Notes: a model not told the origin generated them from the sequence alone. A stretch of DNA of 64,000 nucleotides from Microbacterium maritypicum (GCF_041529975.1 NZ_CP168030.1:124001-188000); one strand, 5' to 3'. Positions 1 through 8,941 are shown, counted from the first letter of the stretch. Program-made: numbers and translations.

Positions 1-270
1 GGGGACGCTCTCGAGCAGGATGTGCCCGCCGGCGATGAGCGACACGAGCAGGCTCGTGCGCAGCCGCTCCTGACCGACCATCTTCGCCGAGTATGAGGTG
101 GAGATGATGCGCAGGACCTCGTTCGCCCGTGCCATCTCGGCATCCGTCGGAGCGCCGTTCGCGGGTGCCGACGCGGGTGCCGACGTGGGTGCGGGGTCGG
201 GAGTGCGCGCCGGGGCGGGCGGGGGCGGAGGCGCGGCCGGATACGGGGATGCGGCGTTCAGGTCATGCAT
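1..270 (-). CDS. MoxR-family AAA+ ATPase, N-terminal part (cut by window edge)
   Basis: Only the first 90 codons lie in the window. The start is the ATG at 270, with AGGAGG 6-7 nt upstream. Residues 1-45 are a low-complexity Pro/Ala-rich tail. Residues 46-90 read like the start of a MoxR ATPase: a helical segment (ANEVLRIISTSY), then MVGQERL, then GGHILLESVP, which normally runs straight into the Walker A loop. MoxR proteins are cytosolic chaperone-like ATPases that activate partner proteins, often next to DUF58 and VWA genes, which would lie beyond base 1. The family call rests on the VGQ and ILLE-VP motifs only, because the ATPase core is missing. It is divergent from the flavin monooxygenase at 605. 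Confidence 0.8.
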   Translation of the reverse strand, partial: MHDLNAASPYPAAPPPPPAPARTPDPAPTSAPASAPANGAPTDAEMARANEVLRIISTSYSAKMVGQERLRTSLLVSLIAGGHILLESVP

Positions 271-604
271 GCTCTCTCCTCCTGAGGAGCGCGGCGCGTC
301 CCCCCGCGGACCAGCGTAATCGCATCCGTCCGCGCCGTTCCCAGCCCGACCCACCCGCACCGCTCACCTGCATGAACGGATGACGGATGCAGGAGGGCTC
401 GCCGTCCGCCCCTCATGCATCCGTCGAAGGGTCATGCATCCGGAGGGGCGACGAAGCCGCCAGCTCCCGCGACCGACACTGATACCGTCGAAGGGCAGCC
501 GCTTTCCGGGCAGGTCGAGCCTTCCGCTCCCACCGGGACAGAACTGTTCCTCGCTCGGATGCGGCCGCTGACCGATACATGACTGAAGAGTATGAGGACG
601 ATAC
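271..604. promoter_or_regulatory. Divergent intergenic region between moxR-like gene and FMO gene
   Basis: No convincing gene lies in these 334 bases. The stretch must hold promoters for both flanking genes. ATGCATCCG occurs twice as a direct repeat (415-423 and 434-442), and each copy contains the palindrome ATGCAT. The imperfect dyad GGACAG-AA-CTGTTCC lies at 536-550, about 55 bases before the FMO start. Either could be an operator, but no regulator is encoded nearby. A GAGGAC Shine-Dalgarno precedes the GTG at 605. Confidence 0.4.
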
Positions 605-2029
605 GTGACGAGCAGAGAACGAGTAGCGATCATCGGCGCCGGCCCCTCGGGTATGGCGCAACTGCGGGCCTTCGAGTCCGCGGGCCGCGCGGGGGCGGAC
701 ATCCCCGAGCTGGTCTGCTTCGAGAAGCAGGCCGACTGGGGCGGGCAGTGGAACTTCACCTGGCGCACCGGACTCGACGAGTTCGGCGAGCCCGTGCACT
801 CCAGCATGTACCGCAACCTGTGGTCGAACGGCCCGAAGGAGGCGCTGGAGTTCGCGGACTACAGCTTCGACGAGCACTTCGGCCGACCCATCTCCTCCTA
901 TCCACCGCGTCCCGTGCTGTGGGACTACATCGCCGGCCGCCTGGAGAAGAGCGACGTGCGCGACCTGATCCGTTTCCAGACGGTGGTGCGCTGGATCGAG
1001 TTCGACAGTGAGCGCGAGGTCTTCACGCTCACCAGCGAGAATCTGCCCACCGGTGAGTCGACCGTGGAGGAGTTCGACCGCGTCATCGTCGCCAGCGGGC
1101 ACTTCTCCTTCCCGAACATGCCGGACTTCGCCGGTATCGAGACGTTCCCCGGCTACATCAGCCACGCCCACGACTTCCGCGGCGCCGAGGCGTTCGCCGA
1201 CAAGGACGTGCTCGTGATCGGCGCGAGCTACTCGGCGGAGGACATCGGCAGCCAGGCGTTCAAGATGGGCGCCCGCTCGGTCACCGCGAGCTTCCGCTCG
1301 GCACCGATGGGTTACGACTGGCCCGAAGGCATCGAGGAGCGCCCGGTCGTCGAGCGCTTCGAGGGCGACGTCGTGTTCTTCGCCGACGGCACGTCGAAGC
1401 GCGTGGATGCGGTGATCATGTGCACCGGATACCTGCACAAGTACCCGTTCCTCCCCGACGACCTGGCGCTGTCGTCGCCGAACAACGTCTACCCCGACGG
1501 CCTCTACCGTGGCGTGGTCTGGCAGGGCAATCCGCGTCTGACCTACCTCGGCGCGCAGGACCAGTGGTTCACGTTCAACATGTTCGACGTGCAGGCCTGG
1601 TACGTGCGCGACCTGATCCTCGGCCGCATCGCGTTGCCGGATGAGGCCGAGCGTGCCGCATCCATCGCCGAGTGGCGCACGCGATTCGGGCAGATCGATT
1701 CGGCGGCCGCGGAGATCCGCTTCCAAGCCGACTACATCCGCGACCTGTTGGAGCTCACCGACTATCCGGAGTTCGACATCGATCGGGTCGTCGAGATCTT
1801 CCTGGCGTGGAAGCACGACAAGAAGGACGACATCATGGGCTACCGCGACCGCGTGTACGAGTCGGTCATGACCGGCACGCTCGCGGTCGTGCACCACACC
1901 CCGTGGCTCGAGGAGCTCGACGACTCCCTCGAGCGGTACCTCGATGTGGATCCGGACTCGGTCGAGACGGCTCGCATGGTCGGCGGCCTGCCGCGCGACG
2001 ACGACCGTGAGGCGCTCGCCGCCGTCTGA
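605..2029 (+). CDS. tmm: Flavin-containing monooxygenase, trimethylamine monooxygenase (Tmm)-like
   Basis: Bacterial FMOs of this type use FAD, NADPH and O2 to N-oxygenate small amines; Tmm turns trimethylamine into trimethylamine N-oxide. The 474-aa protein has the FAD-binding GAGPSG at residues 11-16, the FMO signature FPGYISHAHDF at 181-191, and the NADPH-binding loop GASYSAEDIGSQ starting at 206. Long stretches resemble characterised bacterial Tmm as I remember it: KQADWGGQWNFTWRTGLDE, YRNLWSNGPKEALEFADY, QDQWFTFNMFD and HHTPWLEELDDSLE. Length is normal for Tmm. It starts with GTG, preceded by GAGGAC. No TMAO demethylase (Tdm) or methylamine gene is adjacent, so the use of the product is unknown; TMAO can serve as an osmolyte. 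Another small-amine FMO activity is the main alternative. Confidence 0.85.
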   Translation: MTSRERVAIIGAGPSGMAQLRAFESAGRAGADIPELVCFEKQADWGGQWNFTWRTGLDEFGEPVHSSMYRNLWSNGPKEALEFADYSFDEHFGRPISSYPPRPVLWDYIAGRLEKSDVRDLIRFQTVVRWIEFDSEREVFTLTSENLPTGESTVEEFDRVIVASGHFSFPNMPDFAGIETFPGYISHAHDFRGAEAFADKDVLVIGASYSAEDIGSQAFKMGARSVTASFRSAPMGYDWPEGIEERPVVERFEGDVVFFADGTSKRVDAVIMCTGYLHKYPFLPDDLALSSPNNVYPDGLYRGVVWQGNPRLTYLGAQDQWFTFNMFDVQAWYVRDLILGRIALPDEAERAASIAEWRTRFGQIDSAAAEIRFQADYIRDLLELTDYPEFDIDRVVEIFLAWKHDKKDDIMGYRDRVYESVMTGTLAVVHHTPWLEELDDSLERYLDVDPDSVETARMVGGLPRDDDREALAAV

Positions 2030-2044
2030 GCCCGCATGAGCCGC

Positions 2045-2084
2045 ACTCCGTCCCTCCCGCCCTCAGCGGTGTGAGGGACGGAGT
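2045..2084. terminator. Bidirectional hairpin terminator
   Basis: A perfect 12-bp stem (ACTCCGTCCCTC at 2045-2056 and GAGGGACGGAGT at 2073-2084) closes a 16-nt loop between two convergent genes. It can serve the FMO gene on the plus strand and the Pr6Pr gene on the minus strand. No long T tract follows, as is usual in this genome type. Confidence 0.75.
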
Positions 2085-2099
2085 CATCAGGGCGCGGCG

Positions 2100-2837
2100 T
2101 CAGAGCGCGAGGTCGGCGGGCGGCACGGTGGCGTCGGCCGTCGAGTCCGACACGGTCGCGCGGCGGCGACCGACCCAGACGACGAGGGCGGCGGCGCCGA
2201 TGATGATCGCGGCGATCAGGAGCACGTAGAGCGCGACGGCTCCGTATCCGCCGGGCTGTGTGGGTTCGAGGAACGGATACGGGTACCAGCACGGCTTCCC
2301 CGTCGCCGGAGCGATCACCAGGTTCGCGCGGATCAGGGTGTAGATCACCCAGACGATCGGGAAGATCGCGGCGATGCCGACGGCTCCCCATCCGAGAGCT
2401 CGGCGACGCGGTGCGAAGAGGACGTCGGCCAGCATGATGATCGGGATGACGACGTGGAGCACCTCGTTGGACCAGCCGACGGTCGAGCCCTGCGGCAGCT
2501 CGATGCCGCGCAGCAGCAGGTTGTAGACGACGCCCGTGACGATCATGTAGGTGCTCGCGCACATCAGCAGGATCGCCAACCAGCGAGGTTCGGCCGTCGT
2601 CGTGCTGCGGCGCGCCAACCCCCAGATCCCGCCGCACGCGAGCGCGACCGCGGCCAGGACGTTCGACTCGATGGTGAAGAAGCTGAAGAAGTTCGCGATG
2701 ACTGTGGGCAGGTGCGCGCCCCACTCGGTCGTCGCCGCCCCCGCGATCTCCAGGGAGCGGATGAGCTGCGCCACGATCGCGGCGACCGCGAGAACGGCTG
2801 CGGCGATGCGCAGGTAGGGCCACCAGGTCGTCGTCAT
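2100..2837 (-). CDS. Pr6Pr-family membrane protein
   Basis: A 245-aa integral membrane protein with about six hydrophobic helices. It matches the pattern of the actinobacterial Pr6Pr family, including the FFSFFTIESNVL stretch after the first loop and a Trp/Asn-rich central loop. The biochemical function of the family is not established. The ATG at 2837 was chosen because GGAGG lies 5 nt upstream; an in-frame TTG 18 bases earlier lacks a site. The C-terminal 20 residues are polar and probably cytoplasmic. The gene stands alone, convergent with the FMO gene and divergent from the cyclase gene at 2944. Confidence 0.75.
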   Translation of the reverse strand: MTTTWWPYLRIAAAVLAVAAIVAQLIRSLEIAGAATTEWGAHLPTVIANFFSFFTIESNVLAAVALACGGIWGLARRSTTTAEPRWLAILLMCASTYMIVTGVVYNLLLRGIELPQGSTVGWSNEVLHVVIPIIMLADVLFAPRRRALGWGAVGIAAIFPIVWVIYTLIRANLVIAPATGKPCWYPYPFLEPTQPGGYGAVALYVLLIAAIIIGAAALVVWVGRRRATVSDSTADATVPPADLAL

Positions 2838-2943
2838 GTTCGCCTCCGTCGGCAACTGTAGCGGCAGAAAAGCATGGACCGCGGGACCGATATATCGATA
2901 TCGTCGGACCGATCACGCAGGTGCGCGCATGGCGGAGGGGCAT

Positions 2944-5103
2944 ATGAGCGACAGCGGTAACGGCACGGTCGATGCGGGTGTGGTGAAGAAGGGGCGGTTC
3001 CGGCGAGCCGGACTCAGCATCCAGTCGAAACTCCTCATCATGCTGCTGGCGGTGAGCCTCGTGTCGTCCGTGATCGTGGGCGCCATCGGCTTCATCAACG
3101 GGCGTCAATCCCTACACGACTCGGCGGTGGACCAGCTCATCACCATCCGCTCGATGCGGGCGGCCGAGATCACGACCGCGATCGAGAGCGTCCGTCGCGA
3201 TGCCTCACTGAACTCCCGAAACCTCAGCGCGCAGAACATGTCGACGGCAGTGAACGCGGGCTTCGCCGATCTCGCCGACGCGGAGCTCGACGAGAGCGCG
3301 CAAGCGGAGCTCGAGGACTACTACACGGACGTCTTCATCCCCGAGCTCGAGGGGCGTTCCGGTGAGGAGTACGGCGACACGGCCTTCATCCCTGAATCCG
3401 ATGCCGGGAAGTACGTGCAGTCGCAGTACGTCACGGGCAACCAGGACTTCGACGCCGACTACGACGCGCAGCTCGCACTCAACGACAGCGGCGACGGCAC
3501 CAGCTACTCGGCCGCGACCGGACGGTACGGCGACTACTTCACGCGCCTGGTGCAGGAGGCCGGATACGAAGACGCCCTGCTGCTCAACGTCGACGGCGAC
3601 GTCACCTACTCCGCGTATAAGGGGGTCGAGCTCGGCACGAATCTGTTGACCGGGCCCTATCGTGATTCGCTCCTGTCGAAGGCGTACTCCGAGGCGATCG
3701 CCACCAACTCCGTCAACACGGTCGTCCTCACCGACTTCGATCGGTGGATCCCCTCCCTCAACGTCCCCGCCATTTGGGTCGTCTCCCCGGTCGGAAACGA
3801 CAACGGCATCACCGGGGCGATGGCGTTCCAGATCTCGATCGACACGATCAACGACGTGATGACCGGTAAAGAGGACTGGAAGGCGCAGGGCCTCGGTGAC
3901 ACCGGCGAGGTGTATCTCGTCGGACGCGACGACCTCATGCGCAGCACCGCTCGCCGCCTCGTGGAAGACCCCGAGGACTATGTGAAGCGTCTGATCGCCG
4001 GAGGGATGGCGCCGACCATCGTCGACCGCATCGGCGCCATCAAGGGCACCGTCCTGCTGCAGCCCGTCGACACGAAGGCCGTGCAGGAAGCGCAGGCGGG
4101 CCGCAGCGGCACCATCGTCGGCCGCGACTTCGTCGGCGGCGAGAGCGTCACCGCCTACGCCCCGCTCGAGATCGAAGGTCTCGACTGGGTCGTGATCGCG
4201 CGCATCGACACCGCCGAGGCCTTCGAGCCGGTGAACGTCTTCACCCGCAACGTGCTGCTGTCGCTGCTCGGCATCATGCTCGGCGTCTCGCTGCTGTCGC
4301 TGCTGCTCGCGCAGGTGTTCACGCGGCCGATCCACCGGCTCGTCGGTGCCGTGCACCGTGTCGCGGAGGGCGACCTCGACGTGCAGGTGCCGCAGGGCTC
4401 TCGTGACGAGTTCGGCGACCTCGGCAGCGCCTTCAACGACATGGCCTCGAGCTTGCGCATCAAACAGGAGCTGATCGAAGAACAGCAGAAGGAGAACGAG
4501 AAGCTGCTGCACACGCTCATGCCGGCGAGCGTCGCGACCAAGTACAAGCAGGGCGAGGAGGCGATCACCGAGGCGCACGAGAACGTGTCGGTCGTGTTCG
4601 CCGAGCTGGTCGGGTTCGACGACCTCGCGCGCGACATGAGCGCGGAGGAGGAGATCGGCCTCCTGAACACGCTCATGCGCGGGTTCGACGAGGCCGCCGA
4701 GAAGGCGGGCGTCGAGAAGGTGCGCACCCTGCGCGGCGGCTACCTCGCCTCGTCGGGGCTGATCGTGCCACGCGTCGACAACATCCGCCGCACGGTCGAC
4801 TTCGCCCGCAATCTGGTCGGTGTGCTCGAGCGCTTCAATGCGCAGAACGGCACCCAGATCTCGCTGCGTGCCGGCGTCGACACCGGGACGGTCACGAGCG
4901 GCCTCGTCGCGCGGACCAGCCTCGCCTACGACCTGTGGGGTGACGCCGTGAACCTCGCCTACCGGGTGCGCTCGGTCAGCGGCGAGCCCGGCATCTACGT
5001 GAGCCAGACCGTGCGCGACCGCACCCAGGAGCTGGTCACCTACGTCGAAGCGGGGACGGTGGAGACGCAGGGCAGGACCGAGACCGTGTGGAAGGTGGTC
5101 TGA
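2944..5103 (+). CDS. Receptor-type class III nucleotide cyclase-like protein (dCache-HAMP-cyclase) with altered metal site
   Basis: The 719-aa protein has a cytoplasmic basic start, TM1 (about 29-47), a ~370-residue extracellular region of dCache type, TM2 (435-459), HAMP (460-509), a short coiled coil, and a class III cyclase domain (546-719). Such proteins sense an external signal and make cAMP or cGMP inside. The active site is unusual. The first metal-binding Asp is Glu554 (VFAELVGFDD). The second, normally in TIGD, is Gly598 (TLRGGYLAS). The purine-site Lys is Arg594. The purine-site Asp663, the transition-state Asn670 and Arg674 (DLWGDAVNLAYR) remain. Normal two-metal catalysis is therefore doubtful; it may be a sensor-only or altered-substrate protein. 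Start ATG follows GGAGGGG. The stop lies 2 bases before the MscS-CNB start at 5106, so the two are almost certainly co-transcribed. Confidence 0.85.
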   Translation: MSDSGNGTVDAGVVKKGRFRRAGLSIQSKLLIMLLAVSLVSSVIVGAIGFINGRQSLHDSAVDQLITIRSMRAAEITTAIESVRRDASLNSRNLSAQNMSTAVNAGFADLADAELDESAQAELEDYYTDVFIPELEGRSGEEYGDTAFIPESDAGKYVQSQYVTGNQDFDADYDAQLALNDSGDGTSYSAATGRYGDYFTRLVQEAGYEDALLLNVDGDVTYSAYKGVELGTNLLTGPYRDSLLSKAYSEAIATNSVNTVVLTDFDRWIPSLNVPAIWVVSPVGNDNGITGAMAFQISIDTINDVMTGKEDWKAQGLGDTGEVYLVGRDDLMRSTARRLVEDPEDYVKRLIAGGMAPTIVDRIGAIKGTVLLQPVDTKAVQEAQAGRSGTIVGRDFVGGESVTAYAPLEIEGLDWVVIARIDTAEAFEPVNVFTRNVLLSLLGIMLGVSLLSLLLAQVFTRPIHRLVGAVHRVAEGDLDVQVPQGSRDEFGDLGSAFNDMASSLRIKQELIEEQQKENEKLLHTLMPASVATKYKQGEEAITEAHENVSVVFAELVGFDDLARDMSAEEEIGLLNTLMRGFDEAAEKAGVEKVRTLRGGYLASSGLIVPRVDNIRRTVDFARNLVGVLERFNAQNGTQISLRAGVDTGTVTSGLVARTSLAYDLWGDAVNLAYRVRSVSGEPGIYVSQTVRDRTQELVTYVEAGTVETQGRTETVWKVV

Positions 5104-5105
5104 TC

Positions 5106-6530
5106 ATGGGCGACGTGTTCACGGGCGGCTGGGGCTGGTGGGTGCTCGCACTCGCCGTCGGAGTGCCCGTGGTCCTGGTCGTCCTCACCGAGCTGATCGG
5201 CGCGCTGACCCGCCGGGGGAACCCGGTCGCGAAGCCGCTGCGGATGCTGCGCAACTGGGTCATCCCGGTCGGCGCATTGTTCGCGCTGCTGATCTTCGCG
5301 ATCCAGTCACCGGCGGATCAGGTGTGGACGCGCGTGGTGGCGACGGTGTTCGGGTTCCTCGTGATCCTGCTCGTGCTGTCGGCGTTCAACGTGGCGCTGT
5401 TCGCCAACGCGAAGCCGGGCTCGTGGCGCGAGCGCATCCCGTCGATCTTCGTGGAGATCGGCCGACTCGTCCTGGTCGGCGTCGGACTCGCGCTGCTGTT
5501 CTCATGGGTGTGGGACGCCGACGTCGGCGGGCTCTTCACCGCCCTCGGCGTCGGCTCGATCGTGATCGGTCTCGCTCTGCAGAACGCGGTGGGCGGTGTC
5601 ATCTCGGGTCTGCTGCTGCTGTTCGAGCAGCCGTTCAAGATCGGCGACTGGCTGGATGCCGCCGGGGTGCGGGGCCGGGTCGTCGAGGTCAACTGGCGTG
5701 CGGTGCACATCGACACGGGCTCCGGCATCCAGATCGTGCCGAACTCCTCGCTCTCGGGGGCGTCGTTCACGAACCTGAGCGAGCCGGAGGGGCCGTACTC
5801 GGCCGAGGCCGCCGTGACCTTCTCGACCGACGACCCGCCACATGAGGTGATGGCGCTGCTCGTCGAGGTGGCGGACTCGTTGCCGATGCGGCTGCAGCGG
5901 CAACGGGCGACGGTCGACTACTCGGGAGCCGGCGCGTACTCCGTGTCGATCCCCGTCGCGGGGCCGGCCGATGCGTCTCGAGCGCTGTCGATGTACCTCT
6001 CCTGGCTCTGGTACGCCGCGCGACGCCGCAGTTTCGCGCTCGACGGCGACTCGACCGATCCGCTCGCCGAGCCGCAGCGCCTGGTCGAAGCGATGCAGGA
6101 GATCGCGCCGACCCTGCACCTGCGCGACGACGACATCGAGGCGATCCTCTCGGATGCCCGGTTGGAGCGCTACGGCGTCGGCGAGATCGTGCTGCCCAGC
6201 GGCATCGTGCCGGACGAGGTGCGCGTGGTGCTGTCGGGTCGTGCGGTGCTCGCCCTCGAGGTCGACGACGGCCGGGTGGATTTCGCCGCTGCGGAGAAGG
6301 GCGATCTCATCGGGCAGACCGCCCTCACCCGTGAGCGCACGCAGGCGGTGACGGTGGCCGGGGAGATCCTGACCGTGGTCGTGCTGCCGCTCACCACGAT
6401 CGATGCGCTGATCCGCACACGTCCGCGTCTGGCCGCCGAGATCGGTGAGTCGCTCGAACTCAAGCGGACTCTGGCGGCCTCGCGGCTCGCGGAGCTCGGG
6501 ATCGCGCGGGGAGACATCACCGGGCGCTGA
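5106..6530 (+). CDS. MscS-family mechanosensitive channel with C-terminal cyclic-nucleotide-binding-like domain
   Basis: A 474-aa inner-membrane channel. The first ~145 residues hold four hydrophobic helices. Residues 146-184 form the MscS pore helix and the start of the beta domain (ALGVGSIVIGLALQNAVGG, then FEQPFKIGDWL). Residues 350-444 resemble a CNB domain. MscS-CNB fusions (bCNG) are known to be gated by cyclic nucleotides rather than tension. Here the phosphate-binding cassette is weak: GDLIGQTALTRERTQAVTV at 399-417 has Gln where the family has the ribose-binding Glu, and Gln where it has the phosphate-binding Arg. Binding of ordinary cAMP is therefore uncertain. The gene starts 2 bases after the stop of the cyclase-like receptor, which points to a signalling pair in which both nucleotide sites have drifted together. 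Confidence 0.85.
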   Translation: MGDVFTGGWGWWVLALAVGVPVVLVVLTELIGALTRRGNPVAKPLRMLRNWVIPVGALFALLIFAIQSPADQVWTRVVATVFGFLVILLVLSAFNVALFANAKPGSWRERIPSIFVEIGRLVLVGVGLALLFSWVWDADVGGLFTALGVGSIVIGLALQNAVGGVISGLLLLFEQPFKIGDWLDAAGVRGRVVEVNWRAVHIDTGSGIQIVPNSSLSGASFTNLSEPEGPYSAEAAVTFSTDDPPHEVMALLVEVADSLPMRLQRQRATVDYSGAGAYSVSIPVAGPADASRALSMYLSWLWYAARRRSFALDGDSTDPLAEPQRLVEAMQEIAPTLHLRDDDIEAILSDARLERYGVGEIVLPSGIVPDEVRVVLSGRAVLALEVDDGRVDFAAAEKGDLIGQTALTRERTQAVTVAGEILTVVVLPLTTIDALIRTRPRLAAEIGESLELKRTLAASRLAELGIARGDITGR

Positions 6531-6536
6531 GCGGCA

Positions 6537-7469
6537 TCACACCCGCCGGCGCCACCGCAGCCGCGTGATGAGCACGCCGAGCAGGCAGAGCGCGCCGCCG
6601 AGGAACATGAGCGGCGTGGGCACCTCGCCGAGGATGGCCCACGACATCAGGATCGCGATGGCCGGGACCACATAGGTGGTCGCCGAGGTCTGCCCCGCGG
6701 TGCTGCGCTGCAGCACGTACGCCCAGGTCGTGAAGGCGACCGCGGTCGGGAAGATGCCGAGGTACACGACCCACAGCGTCGCATCCAGCGGGGCGGTCTG
6801 GAGCGATCCGATGAGGGGCCCGATCCAGGGCAGCAGCGCGATGGTGCCGACGCCCGCCCCGAGCCAGGTCAGGGTAGTCGGATCGACGCCCGAGGTGAGC
6901 AGGCGCTTCTGCACGAGCGTGCACCCGGCATACATGACCGCGGCGAGGAGGGCGAGCAGGAGGCCCGTGATGTCGGGGCCCGCGCTCGTGGACGAGTTCA
7001 TGCCGATGAGCACGACGCCGAGGAAGGCGATCGGCGCCCCGATCACGAGCGGCTTCGGGAACCCCTCGCGCAGGAACAGGCCGCTGAAGACCACGACCAT
7101 GAGGGGTGCGAGGTTGACGACCATCGCGGCGGTGCCCGCGTCGAGTGTGAGTTCCGCGCTGTTGAGGGCGAGGTTGTAGACGCAGAACCAGCCGACGCCC
7201 CACACCGCGATGAGCAGCCAGTGGCGACGAGCGGGAATGCGGATGCCGTGCCGTACCGCGATGATCGTCAGCACGACGGTGCCGACCGCCATCCGCAGCA
7301 GCGCCAGTGCTCCGGGGTCGTAGTGCGGCCCTGCACCCCGGATGCCGATGAAGGCGGACGCCCAGAGCACCACGGTGACCAGTGCGGCGATGAGCACGAG
7401 CGCGCCCTGCTTCTTCGGTGCTCCGGTATCGGTGCGGATCCCGGGGTCGCCGGATGTGGCTCGTGACAT
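6537..7469 (-). CDS. EamA/DMT-superfamily transporter
   Basis: A 310-aa protein with about ten transmembrane helices in two EamA halves, each ending in the typical GE-P pattern (FLREGFPKPL and LGEVPTPLMFLGGALCL). Members export metabolites such as amino acids or drugs; the substrate cannot be read from sequence. A longer in-frame reading back to 7628 exists, but its extra 53 residues are low-complexity and the hydrophobic core starts just after the chosen ATG at 7469. GGAGG sits directly against that ATG and GAGG lies about 10 nt upstream. It is convergent with the MscS gene (6-base gap) and divergent from purA. Confidence 0.8.
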   Translation of the reverse strand: MSRATSGDPGIRTDTGAPKKQGALVLIAALVTVVLWASAFIGIRGAGPHYDPGALALLRMAVGTVVLTIIAVRHGIRIPARRHWLLIAVWGVGWFCVYNLALNSAELTLDAGTAAMVVNLAPLMVVVFSGLFLREGFPKPLVIGAPIAFLGVVLIGMNSSTSAGPDITGLLLALLAAVMYAGCTLVQKRLLTSGVDPTTLTWLGAGVGTIALLPWIGPLIGSLQTAPLDATLWVVYLGIFPTAVAFTTWAYVLQRSTAGQTSATTYVVPAIAILMSWAILGEVPTPLMFLGGALCLLGVLITRLRWRRRV

Positions 7470-7583
7470 CCTCCGATCCTCGCAGGGGCATCCGACATCG
7501 GGCGAGCCGTCGGAGTGCCAACCGCCGTCGCTTTCCCGCCGGTCTGCAGGAGGCGTCCGGAAGGGCGTAGGGGAACCCTTCGA

Positions 7584-7654
7584 TAGGATGGGACCGCCCG
7601 AAGAGGGCCAGCTCATCGGCCGGTGCAAACCCGGCGAAAGCCAGGGGGATACCC
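7584..7654 (+). promoter_or_regulatory. purA promoter and structured leader that pairs with the Shine-Dalgarno
   Basis: A -10 box TAGGAT lies at 7584-7589, giving a leader of about 58 nt. Its last part folds as CCCGGC (7630-7635), a GAAA tetraloop (7636-7639), then GCC-A-GGG (7640-7646), with A7643 bulged. The right arm overlaps AGGGGG (7643-7648), the Shine-Dalgarno of purA. Opening of the hairpin would therefore control translation. GGTGCAAACC next to it looks riboswitch-like, but no known class was recognised with confidence. Confidence 0.45.
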
Positions 7655-8941
7655 ATGCCAGGAATCGTTATCGTCGGCGTGCAGTGGGGCGACGAAGGAA
7701 AGGGCAAGGCCACCGATCTTCTCGGTGAGCGCACCGACTGGGTGGTGAAGTTCAACGGCGGCAACAACGCCGGGCACACCGTCGTCGTCGGCGACGAGAA
7801 GTACGCCCTGCACCTGTTGCCCTCCGGCATCCTCTCTCCCGGCGTGACGCCCGTGATCGGCAACGGCGTGGTCGTCGACCTCGAGGTGCTGTTCTTCGAG
7901 CTCGAGGCGCTCTCCGCCCGTGGCATCGATGTGTCGCGGCTCAAGGTCAGCGCCAACGCGCACATCATCACGCAGTACCACCGCACGCTCGACAAGGTCA
8001 CCGAGCGCTTCCTCGGCAAGCGCATGATCGGCACGACCGGTCGCGGCATCGGTCCGGCCTACGCCGACAAGATCAACCGCGTCGGCATCCGCGTGCAGGA
8101 CCTGTTCGACGAGAACATCCTGCGCCAGAAGGTCGAGGGCGCGCTCGACCAGAAGAACCACCTGCTGGTGAAGATCTTCAACCGTCGCGCGATCACCGCC
8201 GACGAGGTCGTCGAAGACCTGCTCTCCTACGCCGAGCGGCTGCGGCCGATGGTCGCCGACACCGGCTACCTGATCGCCCAGGCGCTCGACCGCGGCGAGG
8301 TCGTCGTGTTCGAGGGCGGCCAGGCCACCATGCTCGACATCGACCACGGCACCTACCCGTTCGTGACCTCGTCCTCGGCCACCGCCGGCGGCGCGGCGAC
8401 CGGCGCAGGAGTCGGCCCCGGTGCGCTCGACCGCATCGTCGGCATCGTCAAGGCGTACACGACCCGCGTCGGCTCGGGCCCGTTCCCGACCGAGCTGTTC
8501 GACGAGCAGGGCGAGTGGCTGCGCAAGCAGGGCTTCGAGTTCGGCACCACGACCGGCCGTCCGCGCCGCGTGGGCTGGTACGACGCGCCCATCACCCGCT
8601 ACGCGACCCGCATCAACGGCATCACCGACCTGGTGCTCACCAAGCTCGACATCCTCACCGGTCTCGAGCAGATCCCGGTGTGCGTGGCCTACGACGTCGA
8701 CGGTGAGCGGTTCGACGAGGTGCCGGTCAACCAGACCGACTTCCACCACGCGAAGCCGATCCTGGAGTACTTCCCCGGCTGGAGCGAAGACATCTCGGTG
8801 GCACGCACCTTCGAGGACCTGCCGAAGAACGCGCAGGACTACGTGCTCGCGCTCGAGAAGATGAGCAACACCCGCATCTCGGTGATCGGGGTCGGCCCCG
8901 AGCGCGACCAGGTCGTCGTCCGCCACGGTCTGCTCGACTGA
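7655..8941 (+). CDS. purA: Adenylosuccinate synthetase
   Basis: PurA joins IMP and aspartate using GTP, the first committed step from IMP to AMP, in the cytosol. The 428-aa length is standard. Diagnostic motifs are present: WGDEGKGK (11-18), the IMP/GTP-binding NNAGHT (37-42), the [13 protein letters not shown] loop, [19 protein letters not shown], and the Arg-rich [10 protein letters not shown] segment. The start ATG follows AGGGGG. It is monocistronic or co-transcribed with the lactonase gene 11 bases downstream. Other purine genes are not in the window. Confidence 0.98.
   Translation: MPGIVIVGVQWGDEGKGKATDLLGERTDWVVKFNGGNNAGHTVVVGDEKYALHLLPSGILSPGVTPVIGNGVVVDLEVLFFELEALSARGIDVSRLKVSANAHIITQYHRTLDKVTERFLGKRMIGTTGRGIGPAYADKINRVGIRVQDLFDENILRQKVEGALDQKNHLLVKIFNRRAITADEVVEDLLSYAERLRPMVADTGYLIAQALDRGEVVVFEGGQATMLDIDHGTYPFVTSSSATAGGAATGAGVGPGALDRIVGIVKAYTTRVGSGPFPTELFDEQGEWLRKQGFEFGTTTGRPRRVGWYDAPITRYATRINGITDLVLTKLDILTGLEQIPVCVAYDVDGERFDEVPVNQTDFHHAKPILEYFPGWSEDISVARTFEDLPKNAQDYVLALEKMSNTRISVIGVGPERDQVVVRHGLLD

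Noticed and set aside
413..1897. A 494-codon open frame on the minus strand opposite the FMO gene, and many similar long frames opposite or out of phase with other genes
   Set aside because: High G/C content creates long antisense and shifted frames. They are Arg/Ala/Pro-rich, show no family motifs and lack ribosome sites, while the genes on the other strand have clear motifs.
7618..7654. Cobalamin or c-di-GMP riboswitch before purA
   Set aside because: GGTGCAAACCC and the GAAA loop recall parts of both classes, but the rest of each consensus is missing and the leader is too short.
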